Numbered from the stretch's first letter, positions 17,871 to 26,748 are shown. The stretch is 64,000 nt of DNA from Paenibacillus amylolyticus (GCF_001570725.1 NZ_BCNV01000001.1:3224001-3288000); one strand, 5' to 3'. The notes: a model not told the origin generated them from the letters alone. Translations and numbers: made by a program.

Positions 17871-18743
17871 TTAATAGCTTACCCGGTCGGCACGCAGTGC
17901 CTTGAACTGCAACAGCGTCAAGAGCGCGAGCAACACCAGGAAGATCATGGAACCGGCAGAAGCCAGACCAAATGAATAGCTGCCAAAGGCGGTATGATAG
18001 ATATATGTGGTCAAAATTTCAGTTGCGTAATTCGGGCCTCCGTCCGTCATGGTAAAAATGAGGTCAAATGCCTTGAACGACTGAATCGTCGTATAGGCCA
18101 CAACAATCGTTGCCGAAGGTGCCAGCAGTGGCCAGGTCACGGTACGGAATACCTGCCATTTGCTGCCGCCGTCCATACGAGCCGCTTCATACAGTTCTGC
18201 CGGAATGCCTTGCAGACCTGCGATGAATACGATCATCATCTGCCCGGCATGCGCCCAGATCTGTACCGCAGCGATGGAATAGATGGCGATCTTCGGATCA
18301 CCAATCCAGTTACGAGCGATGCTGCTCATCCCAGCTTCATTCAGTCCATAGTTGATCAATCCAATGGATGGATCATACATAAATGCCCAGATCAGTCCGA
18401 CCGATACGGAGGACAGAATCGCAGGCAGGAAATACAATGCCCGAAGCACAATGCGTGTCTTGGTATTGCGTACCAGGAGCAGGGCCAGGACAAGTGAAAT
18501 AAAGGTTTGTGCAATAACAACCGTTAACATAAACTCCACGTTGTTGCCAAAGGCTTTGCGGAATACGATGCTGCTGAGACTGTCCTTGTAATTATCCAGC
18601 CCTACAAATGCATACGACGGGGATACCCCGTCCCAATCCGTAAAGGAGTAGAACAGCCCCGTCAATGTAGGAAATACGAACAATCCAACGTACAGCAGCA
18701 ACCCGGGGATGAGAAACAGGGATAGCTGAAGACGGTTTTTCAT
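17871..18743 (-). CDS. Carbohydrate ABC transporter permease, MalF/UgpA type
   Basis: This 290-residue protein has six membrane helices and an EAA loop (YEAARMDGGSKWQVFRTVTWPLLAP). The N-terminal SLFLIPGLLLYVGLFVFP and the TDGGPNYATEILTTYIY segment are characteristic of CUT1 sugar-importer permeases of the MalF/UgpA/LacF group. It lies three bases after the binding-protein gene and 49 bp before the second permease. It forms the membrane channel as a heterodimer with that protein. The sugar cannot be read from the sequence. Confidence 0.92.
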   Translation of the reverse strand: MKNRLQLSLFLIPGLLLYVGLFVFPTLTGLFYSFTDWDGVSPSYAFVGLDNYKDSLSSIVFRKAFGNNVEFMLTVVIAQTFISLVLALLLVRNTKTRIVLRALYFLPAILSSVSVGLIWAFMYDPSIGLINYGLNEAGMSSIARNWIGDPKIAIYSIAAVQIWAHAGQMMIVFIAGLQGIPAELYEAARMDGGSKWQVFRTVTWPLLAPSATIVVAYTTIQSFKAFDLIFTMTDGGPNYATEILTTYIYHTAFGSYSFGLASAGSMIFLVLLALLTLLQFKALRADRVSY

Positions 18744-18746
18744 CGT

Positions 18747-20021
18747 TTATTTCCCGATATGCTGATCAATGATCGCTTGCGCCTGCTGTGCTGCTTCTTC
18801 TGGAGAAGTGCCGCTCAGTACAGCCTGGATGGAGTTGGTTACTGCTTTTTGATTATCTCCGTTCAGAATGGTGAACCGTGGCTGGAACACGGTTTTTTTG
18901 CTCGCCCATTCTCCGGCTACCTGAAGCTCAGGCGTATCGTACTTCACATCATTCACCGTTACATTCTGTCCCGTTTGGTTGGCATAGTCACTCGCTACAT
19001 CGGGATTACTCAGGAATTCGATGAACTTCTTCGCTTCTTCCGGATGTTTCGACTTGCTGTTCACCGCGAGCATGAACGTAGTGGTATGCACCCCTTCATA
19101 CTTCGCTTGATCTGCACTTACTGTAATCGGTGCAAGCAGTTTTTGCTCCAGGTTCGGATTCTGCTGCTTGTTCTGAGCTAATTGATACGATCCACTTGCC
19201 AGCATCGCTGCTTTTTCTTGAATAAACAGTGCGCCAGCCGCAGGGTCCTTCGTGCCCAGTGCATCTTGCTGGAAGTAACCTTTATCGTTCAGTTCCTTGA
19301 TTTGAGTCAACGTTTTCACCCAAAACTCATCCGTCAGTTTGGCTTCGCCCGCTTCTACTTTGGTAAAAATGTCGTCACTCGGTGCATTGTTCATCACCAT
19401 CGTGTTCATGAATTGCCCTGGGCCAATGTCAGCTCCGGCAAAGGCAATTGGAATGATGCCATTGTCTTTCAGCTTCTGGCAAAGTGCCAGGAAGCCTTCC
19501 CAATCAGTTGGCGGCGTCAAGCCATATTGTTCAAACAGTTTTACATTATAGATTGGATCGTTATATACGAGTTGGTACGGAATTGCATATTGTTTGCCAT
19601 CGTGCTGTCCTGATTCAATCAGCTTCGAATTGTATGCCGACAGGAACGATGATCCGGTCAGATCCGTGAACAATCCGGCTTTGGTGAAAGCCTCGAACTG
19701 TGCACCTGGGAAGGATGCAAATACATCCCCTACCGAACCGTCACTGATTTTGGATTGAACGGTGGATTGGTATTGATCGGAGGGCAGCGTCTGCATCTCC
19801 ACGTTGATGTTCGGATTCTCTTTTTCAAATGCGTCAATGGTCTTGTTGAGTGCCTCTACATCTTCTCCACGCCAGTGCATGAAGCTGATCGTAACCTTGC
19901 CTGAACCCGAGGAGCCGTTCTCTCCAGATGACGCGTTATCCCCGCCGCCGCAAGCCGACAGCAGGATGGACATCACCAGCATACTGACGAGCGGCAGGAT
20001 CATTTTTTTATTTTTTTTCAT
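18747..20021 (-). CDS. Extracellular sugar-binding lipoprotein of CUT1 ABC importer
   Basis: This 424-residue protein has a lipoprotein signal peptide ending in LLSAC (Cys24) and a Gly/Ser-rich linker. The solute-binding family 1 fold is recognisable from ITISFMHWRGEDVEAL-like and YAIPYQLVYNDPIYNVKLFEQYG segments. It captures the carbohydrate outside the membrane. The start at 20021 has AGGAGG nine bases upstream; a longer frame exists but lacks a site. It heads the permease operon. A palindromic repeat element ends about 45 bp upstream, between this gene and the monooxygenase gene, and may carry or disturb the promoter. Confidence 0.92.
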   Translation of the reverse strand: MKKNKKMILPLVSMLVMSILLSACGGGDNASSGENGSSGSGKVTISFMHWRGEDVEALNKTIDAFEKENPNINVEMQTLPSDQYQSTVQSKISDGSVGDVFASFPGAQFEAFTKAGLFTDLTGSSFLSAYNSKLIESGQHDGKQYAIPYQLVYNDPIYNVKLFEQYGLTPPTDWEGFLALCQKLKDNGIIPIAFAGADIGPGQFMNTMVMNNAPSDDIFTKVEAGEAKLTDEFWVKTLTQIKELNDKGYFQQDALGTKDPAAGALFIQEKAAMLASGSYQLAQNKQQNPNLEQKLLAPITVSADQAKYEGVHTTTFMLAVNSKSKHPEEAKKFIEFLSNPDVASDYANQTGQNVTVNDVKYDTPELQVAGEWASKKTVFQPRFTILNGDNQKAVTNSIQAVLSGTSPEEAAQQAQAIIDQHIGK

Positions 20022-20065
20022 GAAAGACGACCTCCTGAGGATGATTAATGTAAGTTGCACGAAAG

Positions 20066-20221
20066 TTTTTACACGGGGCACTCCGAGTGCAGTACCATCT
20101 TCCGATCGCTGTTATACCCGGATTTCTTTGAATCATTTCTTTCAATGGTTAAAATCCGGGTATAAAGGCGAACGCTTCGCTTCTTCAGATCGGTTCTGCT
20201 CTCTCCGTTAAAGTGTAAAAA
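20066..20221. repeat. Dispersed palindromic repeat, copy 1
   Basis: A 156-bp element is bounded by perfect 9-bp inverted ends, TTTTTACAC and GTGTAAAAA. Its core is a long hairpin with 14-bp arms (20112-20125 and 20152-20165, TTATACCCGGATTT). It shares GATCGCTGTTAT before the core and CGCTTCGCTTCTTCAGA after it with the copies near 21480, 26523 and 40770. Confidence 0.88.
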
Positions 20222-20234
20222 AAGGTTAACTTAC

Positions 20235-21437
20235 TTAGTTAGTAGTAACGGAATGCTGCTTCTGTCTTGTTTTCCATTTCTCGCGAATGATGGGCATCAC
20301 GGTCCGTCCGAAGATTTCTGCCTCTTCCAGATGCGGGTAACCGGATAAAATGAAGGTTGTCACGCCCAGATCTCCATATTCCATCAAACGTTCTGCGACC
20401 TGTTTTGCTGTACCTACAATAAGGATCGCACCGCCGGAACGCACAACGGACAAGCCTGTCCACAGGTTGGGACCTACGACAAACTGCTGCTTCTCGGACA
20501 GTTCACGTAACTCGTTTTGTCTGCGTTGGTTGGTTGCATCCGTTTCGGCAAAAGCGGCTTTGGCTTTCTCAATCGCTTCTGGTGGTACTTTGCTAATAAT
20601 CTCCCAAGCTGCTGCCCATGCTTCTTCCTCGGTATCCCGAATGAGCACTTGTGCACGCATGCCATAACGGAGCTGACGATCTTGTCCGGTTTCCTCTTTC
20701 ACCTGCTGACGGATGACCTCAATCTCTTCGATCTGCTCCTGAATCCAGTCATGAGGCTCGCCCCACATGAGGAACGTATCTGCATGTTCAACAGCGACCT
20801 TTTTGGCAATTGGTGAACTTCCTCCCAGATAGAAAGGTGGATGCGGATTTTGCACCGTCTCCGGCATGCCTACTGGTCCTTTGAAATTGTAATACTGACC
20901 GTTGAATTTAGGATTGGGATCACTGGGTGCATCTGCACCAGATTTTGAACCACTTCCGGCAAACTCCGTCAGGTTCAGTCCCGTCGATTGGGTCCATGAC
21001 CGCTTCATGACTTCCATATACTCGCTCGCTCGTACATATCGTTCATCATGCGCATGTGCCAGTGGATCGCCGAGTTCCTCCAGATCTCGAACAGAACTGC
21101 CTGTCACCACATTGATCATGGCGCGACCACCAGAGAGCTGATCCAGTGCGGCTCCCATTCGTGCAGCGAGTACCGGTGTAACCAATCCCGGGCGAATAGC
21201 GACAAGGGGACGCAATGTCTTCGTGTGACTCATCACAGCCGAGCCGACCACCCACGCGTCCAGACAGGCTCCCCCTGTCGGAATCAGTACAAATTCGAAT
21301 CCTGCCTTCTCCGCCGTCTGTGCCACATCGATCAGATAATCCAAACTTGGCTCCCGCTCCGGTGCAACCCCTACATACTTACCATCCCCTGCTGTAGGCA
21401 AAAACCATCCAAACTTCATTTCTTCCTGTTCGCTCAC
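20235..21437 (-). CDS. ssuD: FMNH2-dependent alkanesulfonate monooxygenase, SsuD-like
   Basis: This ~400-residue luciferase-like flavin monooxygenase closely follows SsuD: KFGWFLPTAGDGKYVG, VLIPTGGACLDAW (with the conserved Cys), VAIRPGLVTPVLAARM, GGRAMINVVTGS and HDERYVRASEYMEVMKR. SsuD uses reduced FMN and oxygen to cleave the C-S bond of alkanesulfonates, giving sulfite and aldehyde. No flavin reductase (ssuE) or ssuABC genes are adjacent. It lies upstream of a sugar importer instead, so a sulfonated sugar is a possible substrate. The start is uncertain: the GTG at 21437 has AAGGGA nine bases upstream, and an ATG 18 bases later is the alternative. It is flanked on both sides by copies of the dispersed repeat. 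Confidence 0.88.
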   Translation of the reverse strand: MSEQEEMKFGWFLPTAGDGKYVGVAPEREPSLDYLIDVAQTAEKAGFEFVLIPTGGACLDAWVVGSAVMSHTKTLRPLVAIRPGLVTPVLAARMGAALDQLSGGRAMINVVTGSSVRDLEELGDPLAHAHDERYVRASEYMEVMKRSWTQSTGLNLTEFAGSGSKSGADAPSDPNPKFNGQYYNFKGPVGMPETVQNPHPPFYLGGSSPIAKKVAVEHADTFLMWGEPHDWIQEQIEEIEVIRQQVKEETGQDRQLRYGMRAQVLIRDTEEEAWAAAWEIISKVPPEAIEKAKAAFAETDATNQRRQNELRELSEKQQFVVGPNLWTGLSVVRSGGAILIVGTAKQVAERLMEYGDLGVTTFILSGYPHLEEAEIFGRTVMPIIREKWKTRQKQHSVTTN

Positions 21438-21479
21438 AAAAGTCAATCCCTTCTATGAATAAATAAAGTCTCATGTTAA

Positions 21480-21660
21480 AAAAGTTACCGTTACGCCTCC
21501 TTGACGTTCCGGTTACGAATCGTTCTTACGATCACTGTTATCTCCAGATTTTTTGATTCCCTTTTCAAAGGGAAAATCCGGAGATAAAGGTGAACACTAC
21601 GTTTCTTCAGAATCGATTTCGTCCCCTCCACTACGTTGGCATCTCTTAAACTTATTTTTA
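21480..21660. repeat. Dispersed palindromic repeat, copy 2 (diverged)
   Basis: The hairpin core (TTATCTCCAGATTTT at 21538-21552 and AAAATCCGGAGATAA at 21573-21587) and the CGATCACTGTTAT and CTTCAGAATCGAT flanks match the other copies. The terminal inverted ends have decayed, so the outer limits are approximate. The rest of the gene-free stretch 21438-22149 is AT-rich DNA (21660-21880) in which I see nothing, followed by the MITE-like element. Confidence 0.75.
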
Positions 21661-21880
21661 AAGTGCGCCTAATTTCTGATCATTTTATTCGTATGAAAGC
21701 TCCAAATGCCGATTAATTAACTTGGTTTAATAGGTATGGACATCATATCAATTGATTTGTCTGTGATCAATGTCATTTCGCGGCAATTTTATTTTGTCAT
21801 TTTGTGGTTTTTTCTCAGATTTAGGTCTTCTTGATCTTGAATATATATAAAACCCACCTGTATAATAGGTTTAAATACGT

Positions 21881-22085
21881 GTTCAAAAAGTCTGGTTTTC
21901 AGTACCGAGAAGATGGAATGAAGCTAGAAATGGAGTAGCGGAGCGTAGGAAAACTACGTGAGCAACCACAATGTTTCCAAAGGAAACATACTTCGTAAGC
22001 CTCCCGCTTATTTCGGCTGAATTTCAGCTTCGATGTTGATGATGCCACTAGGCATGATTCGTAATCAAAAGTGGACTTTTTGAAC
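21881..22085. mobile_element. MITE-like element, 205 bp
   Basis: The element has perfect 12-bp terminal inverted repeats (GTTCAAAAAGTC at 21881-21892, GACTTTTTGAAC at 22074-22085), which extend imperfectly to about 28 bp. It has no open reading frame of useful size and is flanked by AT-rich DNA. An obvious target duplication is not seen (TACGT on one side, TACAT on the other). It ends 64 bp before the AraC start codon, so it may influence that promoter. Confidence 0.8.
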
Positions 22086-22149
22086 TACATCTGTAAGCGA
22101 AACTTTTAGATCGTATCTACGATACTTATACAATAAAGAGGTGTTCCTG

Positions 22150-23022
22150 ATGACCGAGAGCATGAAGGAGGACCACCATGAGTTTTTGGATATTATTTTC
22201 TTTACTCCATCTGAATTCGAGAAAGCTGGTGGCGCCTGGCCGATTCGTATTGGCCGCAATATAGCCAAGACCAACTATCACATTGGCCCTCGTACCACAC
22301 CTTATCATTATTTGCTGTTTGTGCTGGAGGGGGAAGGTACATTCATACAGAACGGACAGCGTCATGCCCTTCGAGCCAGGGATGCGTTCTGTCTGTTTCC
22401 TCATGTTACCCATGAGTACTGGACGGACCCGAAAGACACGTTGCAGAAAATATTTATTGCCTTTGACGGTGCACATGCAGCCGAACTGCTATTTCGAATT
22501 GGACTTACACCCGACTCACCGTATCGTTCAGGTGTACTGACGCCGGAGACTGCAAGCGCCATGCGCTCGTTCATGGAGGATGTTCGCAAACCGCAGGACG
22601 GAGCGAGCGATCTGGGACGACTCACCCGGTTTCTAAGCCTCTTTGACCGGATTGCCCGTTCTCCCGCAACCAAAGGATTGCAACCGGATTCAGCCACGCC
22701 TTGGCTTCAGAAAGGCAAGGAATACATTGACATTCATTTTGCAGGCGGCATCTCTGTGGAAGGTGTGTCCTCTCATGCGGGTGTGGATCGAACCCATTTT
22801 GCCAAACAGTTCCGCAAAGCCTATGGTCTGTCCCCTGTGCAATATATCCAACAATTGAAAATGAATCAGGCCAAACGTCTGCTCGTGCAGACGCCGCTAA
22901 GCTTAACTGAAGTGGCTCATTCCGTAGGTTATCCGGACTTGTTCTCCTTCTCCAAAGCGTTTAAAAAGCAAGTCGGGCTGCCGCCCAATCGCTATCGTAC
23001 AGCGGAGAGTACGAAAGAATAA
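22150..23022 (+). CDS. AraC-family transcriptional regulator
   Basis: The 290 residues comprise an N-terminal cupin-type effector domain (YHYLLFVLEGEGTFIQNGQRHALRARDAF) and a C-terminal pair of helix-turn-helix motifs (about 190-285). The signature SLTEVAHSVGYPDLFSFSKAFKKQVGLPPNRYR is present. It is divergently transcribed from the ssuD and sugar-importer genes, so it is their most likely regulator, with the sugar as effector. The ATG at 22150 has AGAGGTG seven bases upstream, better than the GTG nine bases earlier. A hairpin (GGGAGCG/CGCTCCC, 23024-23043) directly follows the stop. Confidence 0.9.
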   Translation: MTESMKEDHHEFLDIIFFTPSEFEKAGGAWPIRIGRNIAKTNYHIGPRTTPYHYLLFVLEGEGTFIQNGQRHALRARDAFCLFPHVTHEYWTDPKDTLQKIFIAFDGAHAAELLFRIGLTPDSPYRSGVLTPETASAMRSFMEDVRKPQDGASDLGRLTRFLSLFDRIARSPATKGLQPDSATPWLQKGKEYIDIHFAGGISVEGVSSHAGVDRTHFAKQFRKAYGLSPVQYIQQLKMNQAKRLLVQTPLSLTEVAHSVGYPDLFSFSKAFKKQVGLPPNRYRTAESTKE

Positions 23023-23184
23023 GGGAGCGACCTTTCGCTCCCCAGCCTATACTCCATGCCTCATGCACCACGCCTAGTACGGTTGTGTAAAATGTCGCCT
23101 CTACCAAATAAAAATGGACTTCTGAGTTTCATATCCTGCACATCATACCTTGCAAAATCCATTACTGAATCCACCAACAAAAAA

Positions 23185-23211
23185 GGCAAGCCCCTTAACC
23201 CGGGACTTGCC
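23185..23211. terminator. Bidirectional terminator between convergent genes
   Basis: GGCAAG and CTTGCC with inner CCC/GGG pairs form a stem. An A-run lies on the left and CTTCTTT on the right, so it can serve both the AraC gene and the TIM-barrel gene that converges on it. Confidence 0.7.
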
Positions 23212-23276
23212 TTCTTTCTATACTATAGTCTTGACGCACGTACTTGAAACCATGAACTTTTTACGTTGACGTAACG

Positions 23277-24200
23277 CTATTCCTTCTCCTCATCCTTACG
23301 TGCAAGCGGAATGCCATTCTCCTTCGCATACCATGCTTCATAATGATGCACAGCCACACCTGCAAAAGAAGAATGAGAGGAGCCCAGATCGAACACCTTC
23401 GCCATCTCTTCATTCATATTGCTAACCGGTTTACGGAAAAAGGTCAGGTGATCCCCCTCGTGGGTATCCGCGAGTTCCGCTCCGATCCAGACTTTCTTGC
23501 CGAGATCATCTGCTTCGTCCAGTTCTTCCTTGGACAGATCATACATCTGCTGCCCACTATCCCGATAAGCCATAATGGCCACCGCATCAAAGTGGGAGAT
23601 CACCCAGCGACTGAATGTACCATCACCTTCAGCCGACTGACGGGCATCAAGCCAGAACGGAATGGCAGCGCTCATATACAGTCCGGCATCCTCGCCGGCT
23701 TTCGTCCAGGCCTTCATGTTGTTCTGCCACTCTGCAATGACGCTGCTCTCCTCGTTCTCCCAGCGCTTCAGCTGATACGGCTCCACATCCAGTTGAATGC
23801 CCTGAAAGCGTTCATTCTTGGCAGAAGCTGCATTGTATGCTCGTACTCGCTCGATAAAAGCAAGTCCTTCATCCCGCTTCTCCTCATAGGCCCAATCTGC
23901 ATGACCGTTAAGTCCATGCACTTCAATCTCAGCCTGCCCTGCAGCCGCAATGAATTTGCGGTATGTTGCATCAGGCACCTCATCCTGGATTTGAAGGAAG
24001 ATGGTATCTACGCCCTGTTCTTTGGAAAAAGCAATAATCTCAGGCGTCTGTTCTGCAATAATGGACGCGTCCCACAGCCAGGTCGCTTTGTGTTCCTCCG
24101 TAGAGAACCATTTAAACATCCAGGACAGGAGCAGCAGGCACAACACCACAGCCAGAATGGCCCATTTCGCCATACCCACCAGCTTGACCCGTTGCCTCAT
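23277..24200 (-). CDS. Membrane-anchored TIM-barrel protein of the exopolysaccharide locus
   Basis: This 307-residue protein has one N-terminal membrane helix (about residues 11-30), so the rest is predicted to face outside. The soluble part reads as a (beta/alpha)8 barrel resembling glycoside hydrolases: WLWDASIIAE at the first strand, FQGIQLDVEPY (Asp138, Glu140) at a central strand, and FDAVAIMAYRDS near a later one. Those acidic residues are the best catalytic candidates. I cannot assign a named family. It is the last gene of the cluster, eight bp after the dehydrogenase, with GAGG six bases before its ATG. By analogy with the hydrolases of other synthase-dependent polysaccharide systems it may trim the polymer. 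Confidence 0.65.
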   Translation of the reverse strand: MRQRVKLVGMAKWAILAVVLCLLLLSWMFKWFSTEEHKATWLWDASIIAEQTPEIIAFSKEQGVDTIFLQIQDEVPDATYRKFIAAAGQAEIEVHGLNGHADWAYEEKRDEGLAFIERVRAYNAASAKNERFQGIQLDVEPYQLKRWENEESSVIAEWQNNMKAWTKAGEDAGLYMSAAIPFWLDARQSAEGDGTFSRWVISHFDAVAIMAYRDSGQQMYDLSKEELDEADDLGKKVWIGAELADTHEGDHLTFFRKPVSNMNEEMAKVFDLGSSHSSFAGVAVHHYEAWYAKENGIPLARKDEEKE

Positions 24201-24208
24201 ATATTTCC

Positions 24209-25576
24209 TCAGACGAGCAACGCTTCACTTGGCTCAAGCACAGGATGCTGCACCGAGTGACCAATCTTGTAGATATGCGGATGTGTGTACGAACGGAAAG
24301 CATTACGTGTATCCAGAATCGGTACACCCATCTCGGCAATATCAAAGTAAGGCAAATCGCTGTGGTTGGTGATCAGCACGATGCAATCGTACTTCTTGAA
24401 CTGCTCCAGATTGAACACTTCGCTGTGTACGGTCTCGCCATGTTTGTCCTGGAAGGAATCTGCATGTGGGTCGTAGTAGCTTACGTTAGCTCCACTTTCC
24501 TTGAACAGTTCATATACTTCCAGTCCTGGTGATTCACGCAGGTCGGCAATATTCGGTTTGTACGACATACCAAGGAGTAGAATATTGGATTTACGTACGG
24601 ATTTAGCGTATTCGTTCAGAATCGTTGACGTTTTGTTCAACACATAATATGGCATGTTGTCATTGGTGGATTGCGCCAGCTCAATGAATTTGCTATAGAA
24701 ACGGAAGCCTTTGGCTTTCCATGACAGGTACATCGGATCAAGTGGAATGCAGTGTCCACCGATGCCTGGGCCTGGATAGAATGGCATGAAACCAAATGGT
24801 TTCGTCGCTGCCGCGTCAATAACTTCCCAGATATCGATTCCCATGCGGTCGCACATCATCGCCATTTCATTTACAAAGGCAATGTTCACGCTGCGGAATG
24901 TGTTCTCCAGCAGTTTGGACATTTCAGCCACTTTAGGCGAAGATACCGGTACTACCGTTTCTACATATTTGCTATATAACGCTGTTCCAAGTTTCAGGCA
25001 GGCTTCAGTTGTGCCCCCGATCACCTTCGGCGTATTAAATGTTGTGAAAAGTCCGTTCGACGGGTCCACACGCTCAGGCGAGAAGCAGAGGAAATAGTCT
25101 TTACCTGCTTCATGTCCAATTTTGTCCAGCTCATCCTGGATCAGCTCTTCGGTTGTACCTGGATAAGTGGTGCTCTCCAGCGTAATCAGCATGCCTGGTT
25201 TCATATGCAGTTTGATCTGATCCACAACGGTCTCGATGTAAGACGTATCCGGGTCCTGATTCTCACTAAGCGGTGTCGGTACGCAGATACTGAGTGCGTC
25301 GATCACGCGCAGCATACTGTAATCTGTCGTTGGCTGGAAACGACCGCTTTGCATTACTTTTTTCAACTCATCGGACGAAATATCGTGAATATAGGAATCT
25401 CCTTGATAGATACTTTCTACTTTGGACGCATCCAGATCAATTCCGATTACCGTGAAACCTTGATTGACCATTTCCACGGCAAGTGGAAGTCCTACGTAAC
25501 CGAGCCCGACGACGCCGAGTACAGCTTCTTTATTTTCAATCGCATTCAGTAATGTGTGGAATTGTTGATTCTCCAT
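24209..25576 (-). CDS. UDP-sugar 6-dehydrogenase (UDP-GlcNAc/ManNAc dehydrogenase type)
   Basis: This 455-residue enzyme has an N-terminal NAD-binding Rossmann fold (VLGVVGLGYVGLPLAVEM) and a middle dimer domain with the catalytic Cys in GIGGHCIPLDP. The C-terminal UDP-binding domain carries LGMSYKPNIADLRESP. It oxidises C6 of a UDP-sugar to the uronic acid with two NAD+. The length and the SPERVDPSN motif fit the WbpA/TviB/WecC group more than simple UDP-glucose dehydrogenase. It probably provides a uronate precursor for the neighbouring GT2 synthase. The start has GGAGGG six bases upstream. The exact UDP-sugar is not determined. Confidence 0.9.
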   Translation of the reverse strand: MENQQFHTLLNAIENKEAVLGVVGLGYVGLPLAVEMVNQGFTVIGIDLDASKVESIYQGDSYIHDISSDELKKVMQSGRFQPTTDYSMLRVIDALSICVPTPLSENQDPDTSYIETVVDQIKLHMKPGMLITLESTTYPGTTEELIQDELDKIGHEAGKDYFLCFSPERVDPSNGLFTTFNTPKVIGGTTEACLKLGTALYSKYVETVVPVSSPKVAEMSKLLENTFRSVNIAFVNEMAMMCDRMGIDIWEVIDAAATKPFGFMPFYPGPGIGGHCIPLDPMYLSWKAKGFRFYSKFIELAQSTNDNMPYYVLNKTSTILNEYAKSVRKSNILLLGMSYKPNIADLRESPGLEVYELFKESGANVSYYDPHADSFQDKHGETVHSEVFNLEQFKKYDCIVLITNHSDLPYFDIAEMGVPILDTRNAFRSYTHPHIYKIGHSVQHPVLEPSEALLV

Positions 25577-25668
25577 GATATTCCCTCCGGGCAGTGTATT
25601 TTGATGGTGCTTAAAATCCATATAAATAGATGAGTGTCTGTGCTCTAAATATTGCTCTAATCTATCTT

Positions 25669-26472
25669 CTAATGCAGGCAGCGTCTGATTCGGGCATCCA
25701 GCTCTACAGGGGAGAACGGTTTGGTCATGTAATCATCCACGCCGCTGCGGAAGCATTGACTGATCGTCTGCTCGACACGTTGCTCGGTCAACACGACAAT
25801 TTTGGGCGGCTGCTCCATCTCCAGGTTCTGGATATGATGGATGAACGGCAAACCGTCGATGCCATACAGATTCAGCTCCGTGAGCACCAAGTCCGGTGTG
25901 ACTTTCTCGATCAACTCCAGTGCAGCCAGTCCATCCACGGCTTCATAGGTCTCGTAGCCCTGCATTTTCAGTCGCAGCTGCAGGAATTCGCGTACCGTCG
26001 GATCGTTATCCACAATCAAAATTCGTTCCGGCTCGTCCGCCGTATTGTCCAGCGTGTAGATATGAATCTCCGACGAATCTACGAGCTTCGAGGATTCAGC
26101 CATATGCTGAATGGTTGCCTTCGAAGGGCGCTCCCCTTCCGGGAAACTGGCCAGTGTAATCTGTGGATCGGCACCGGGCACGGTTTCTTGCAGCTCATGC
26201 TTGATCCGAAGTCCTTCATAATGAACTTCATCCAGTGATAACCCTGGCAGAAGGACGGCAATCGCTTGGGTGGCCCCATCCTTCCACACTTGGAAAGCAG
26301 ACTCGCTCGTCTGCTCCAGATGTGTCCTGACCTGCTGCTCAGGTTGAGAGTTTCCTGCACAATGGATGAACATTAAGCCGCATGTTTCGGCACCCGTTTC
26401 CTTCAATCCCTGTTCTACACTTCGGTACACATTAACGGCAGCCTCACGCTGCAATGTCGCCGTATTTGGCAT
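25669..26472 (-). CDS. Degenerate GGDEF protein with C-terminal pseudo-receiver
   Basis: This protein is 267 residues from the ATG at 26472, which has AAGGGTGG eight bases upstream; a GTG 12 bases earlier is possible. Residues 1-140 resemble a GGDEF domain, but the signature has become DGATQAIAVLLPG, so it should not make c-di-GMP. Residues 150-267 are a CheY-like receiver (RILIVDNDPTVREFLQLRLK). Lys251 and Thr229 are in place, but the phospho-acceptor Asp is Glu199 (LVLTELNL) and the second acidic-pocket residue is Asn156. It is therefore probably not phosphorylated and may mimic the active state. Its place between the GT2 synthase and the dehydrogenase suggests control of polysaccharide synthesis, as the degenerate GGDEF protein YdaK does in Bacillus subtilis. 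Confidence 0.82.
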   Translation of the reverse strand: MPNTATLQREAAVNVYRSVEQGLKETGAETCGLMFIHCAGNSQPEQQVRTHLEQTSESAFQVWKDGATQAIAVLLPGLSLDEVHYEGLRIKHELQETVPGADPQITLASFPEGERPSKATIQHMAESSKLVDSSEIHIYTLDNTADEPERILIVDNDPTVREFLQLRLKMQGYETYEAVDGLAALELIEKVTPDLVLTELNLYGIDGLPFIHHIQNLEMEQPPKIVVLTEQRVEQTISQCFRSGVDDYMTKPFSPVELDARIRRCLH

Positions 26473-26522
26473 GTTCTTTTCCACCCTTCTCCTCGATTAT
26501 CTATATAAGTCCAAAAAATATT

Positions 26523-26710
26523 ATTTACACTGACACTCCGATGACAGAACAGCCTTTCGATCACTGTTATCCCCAGATTTTTTGATTCCTTTATACAAGG
26601 GGAAATCCGGGGATAAAGGTATGCTTTCGATGCAGCTTTCTTTCAGAAAGCTTTTAGGTGCACGCTTCGCTTCTTCAGGCTTTTTCTGCCCTCTCCGTTA
26701 TCGTGTAAAT
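26523..26710. repeat. Dispersed palindromic repeat, copy 3
   Basis: The element is 188 bp with perfect 8-bp inverted ends (ATTTACAC and GTGTAAAT). The core hairpin arms lie at 26567-26580 and 26603-26616. This copy has an extra small hairpin (GCTTTCTTTCAGAAAGC, about 26635-26651) absent from the others. It splits the polysaccharide locus between the GT2 gene and the regulator gene. Confidence 0.85.
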
Positions 26711-26748
26711 GTCTAGTTGGACATATAATTGCTTTGATTATTCTTTAC

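Noticed and set aside
18000-18500. Several plus-strand frames of 80-170 codons opposite the ABC and other genes
   Set aside because: They are complementary shadows of strongly conserved minus-strand genes and show no family motifs.
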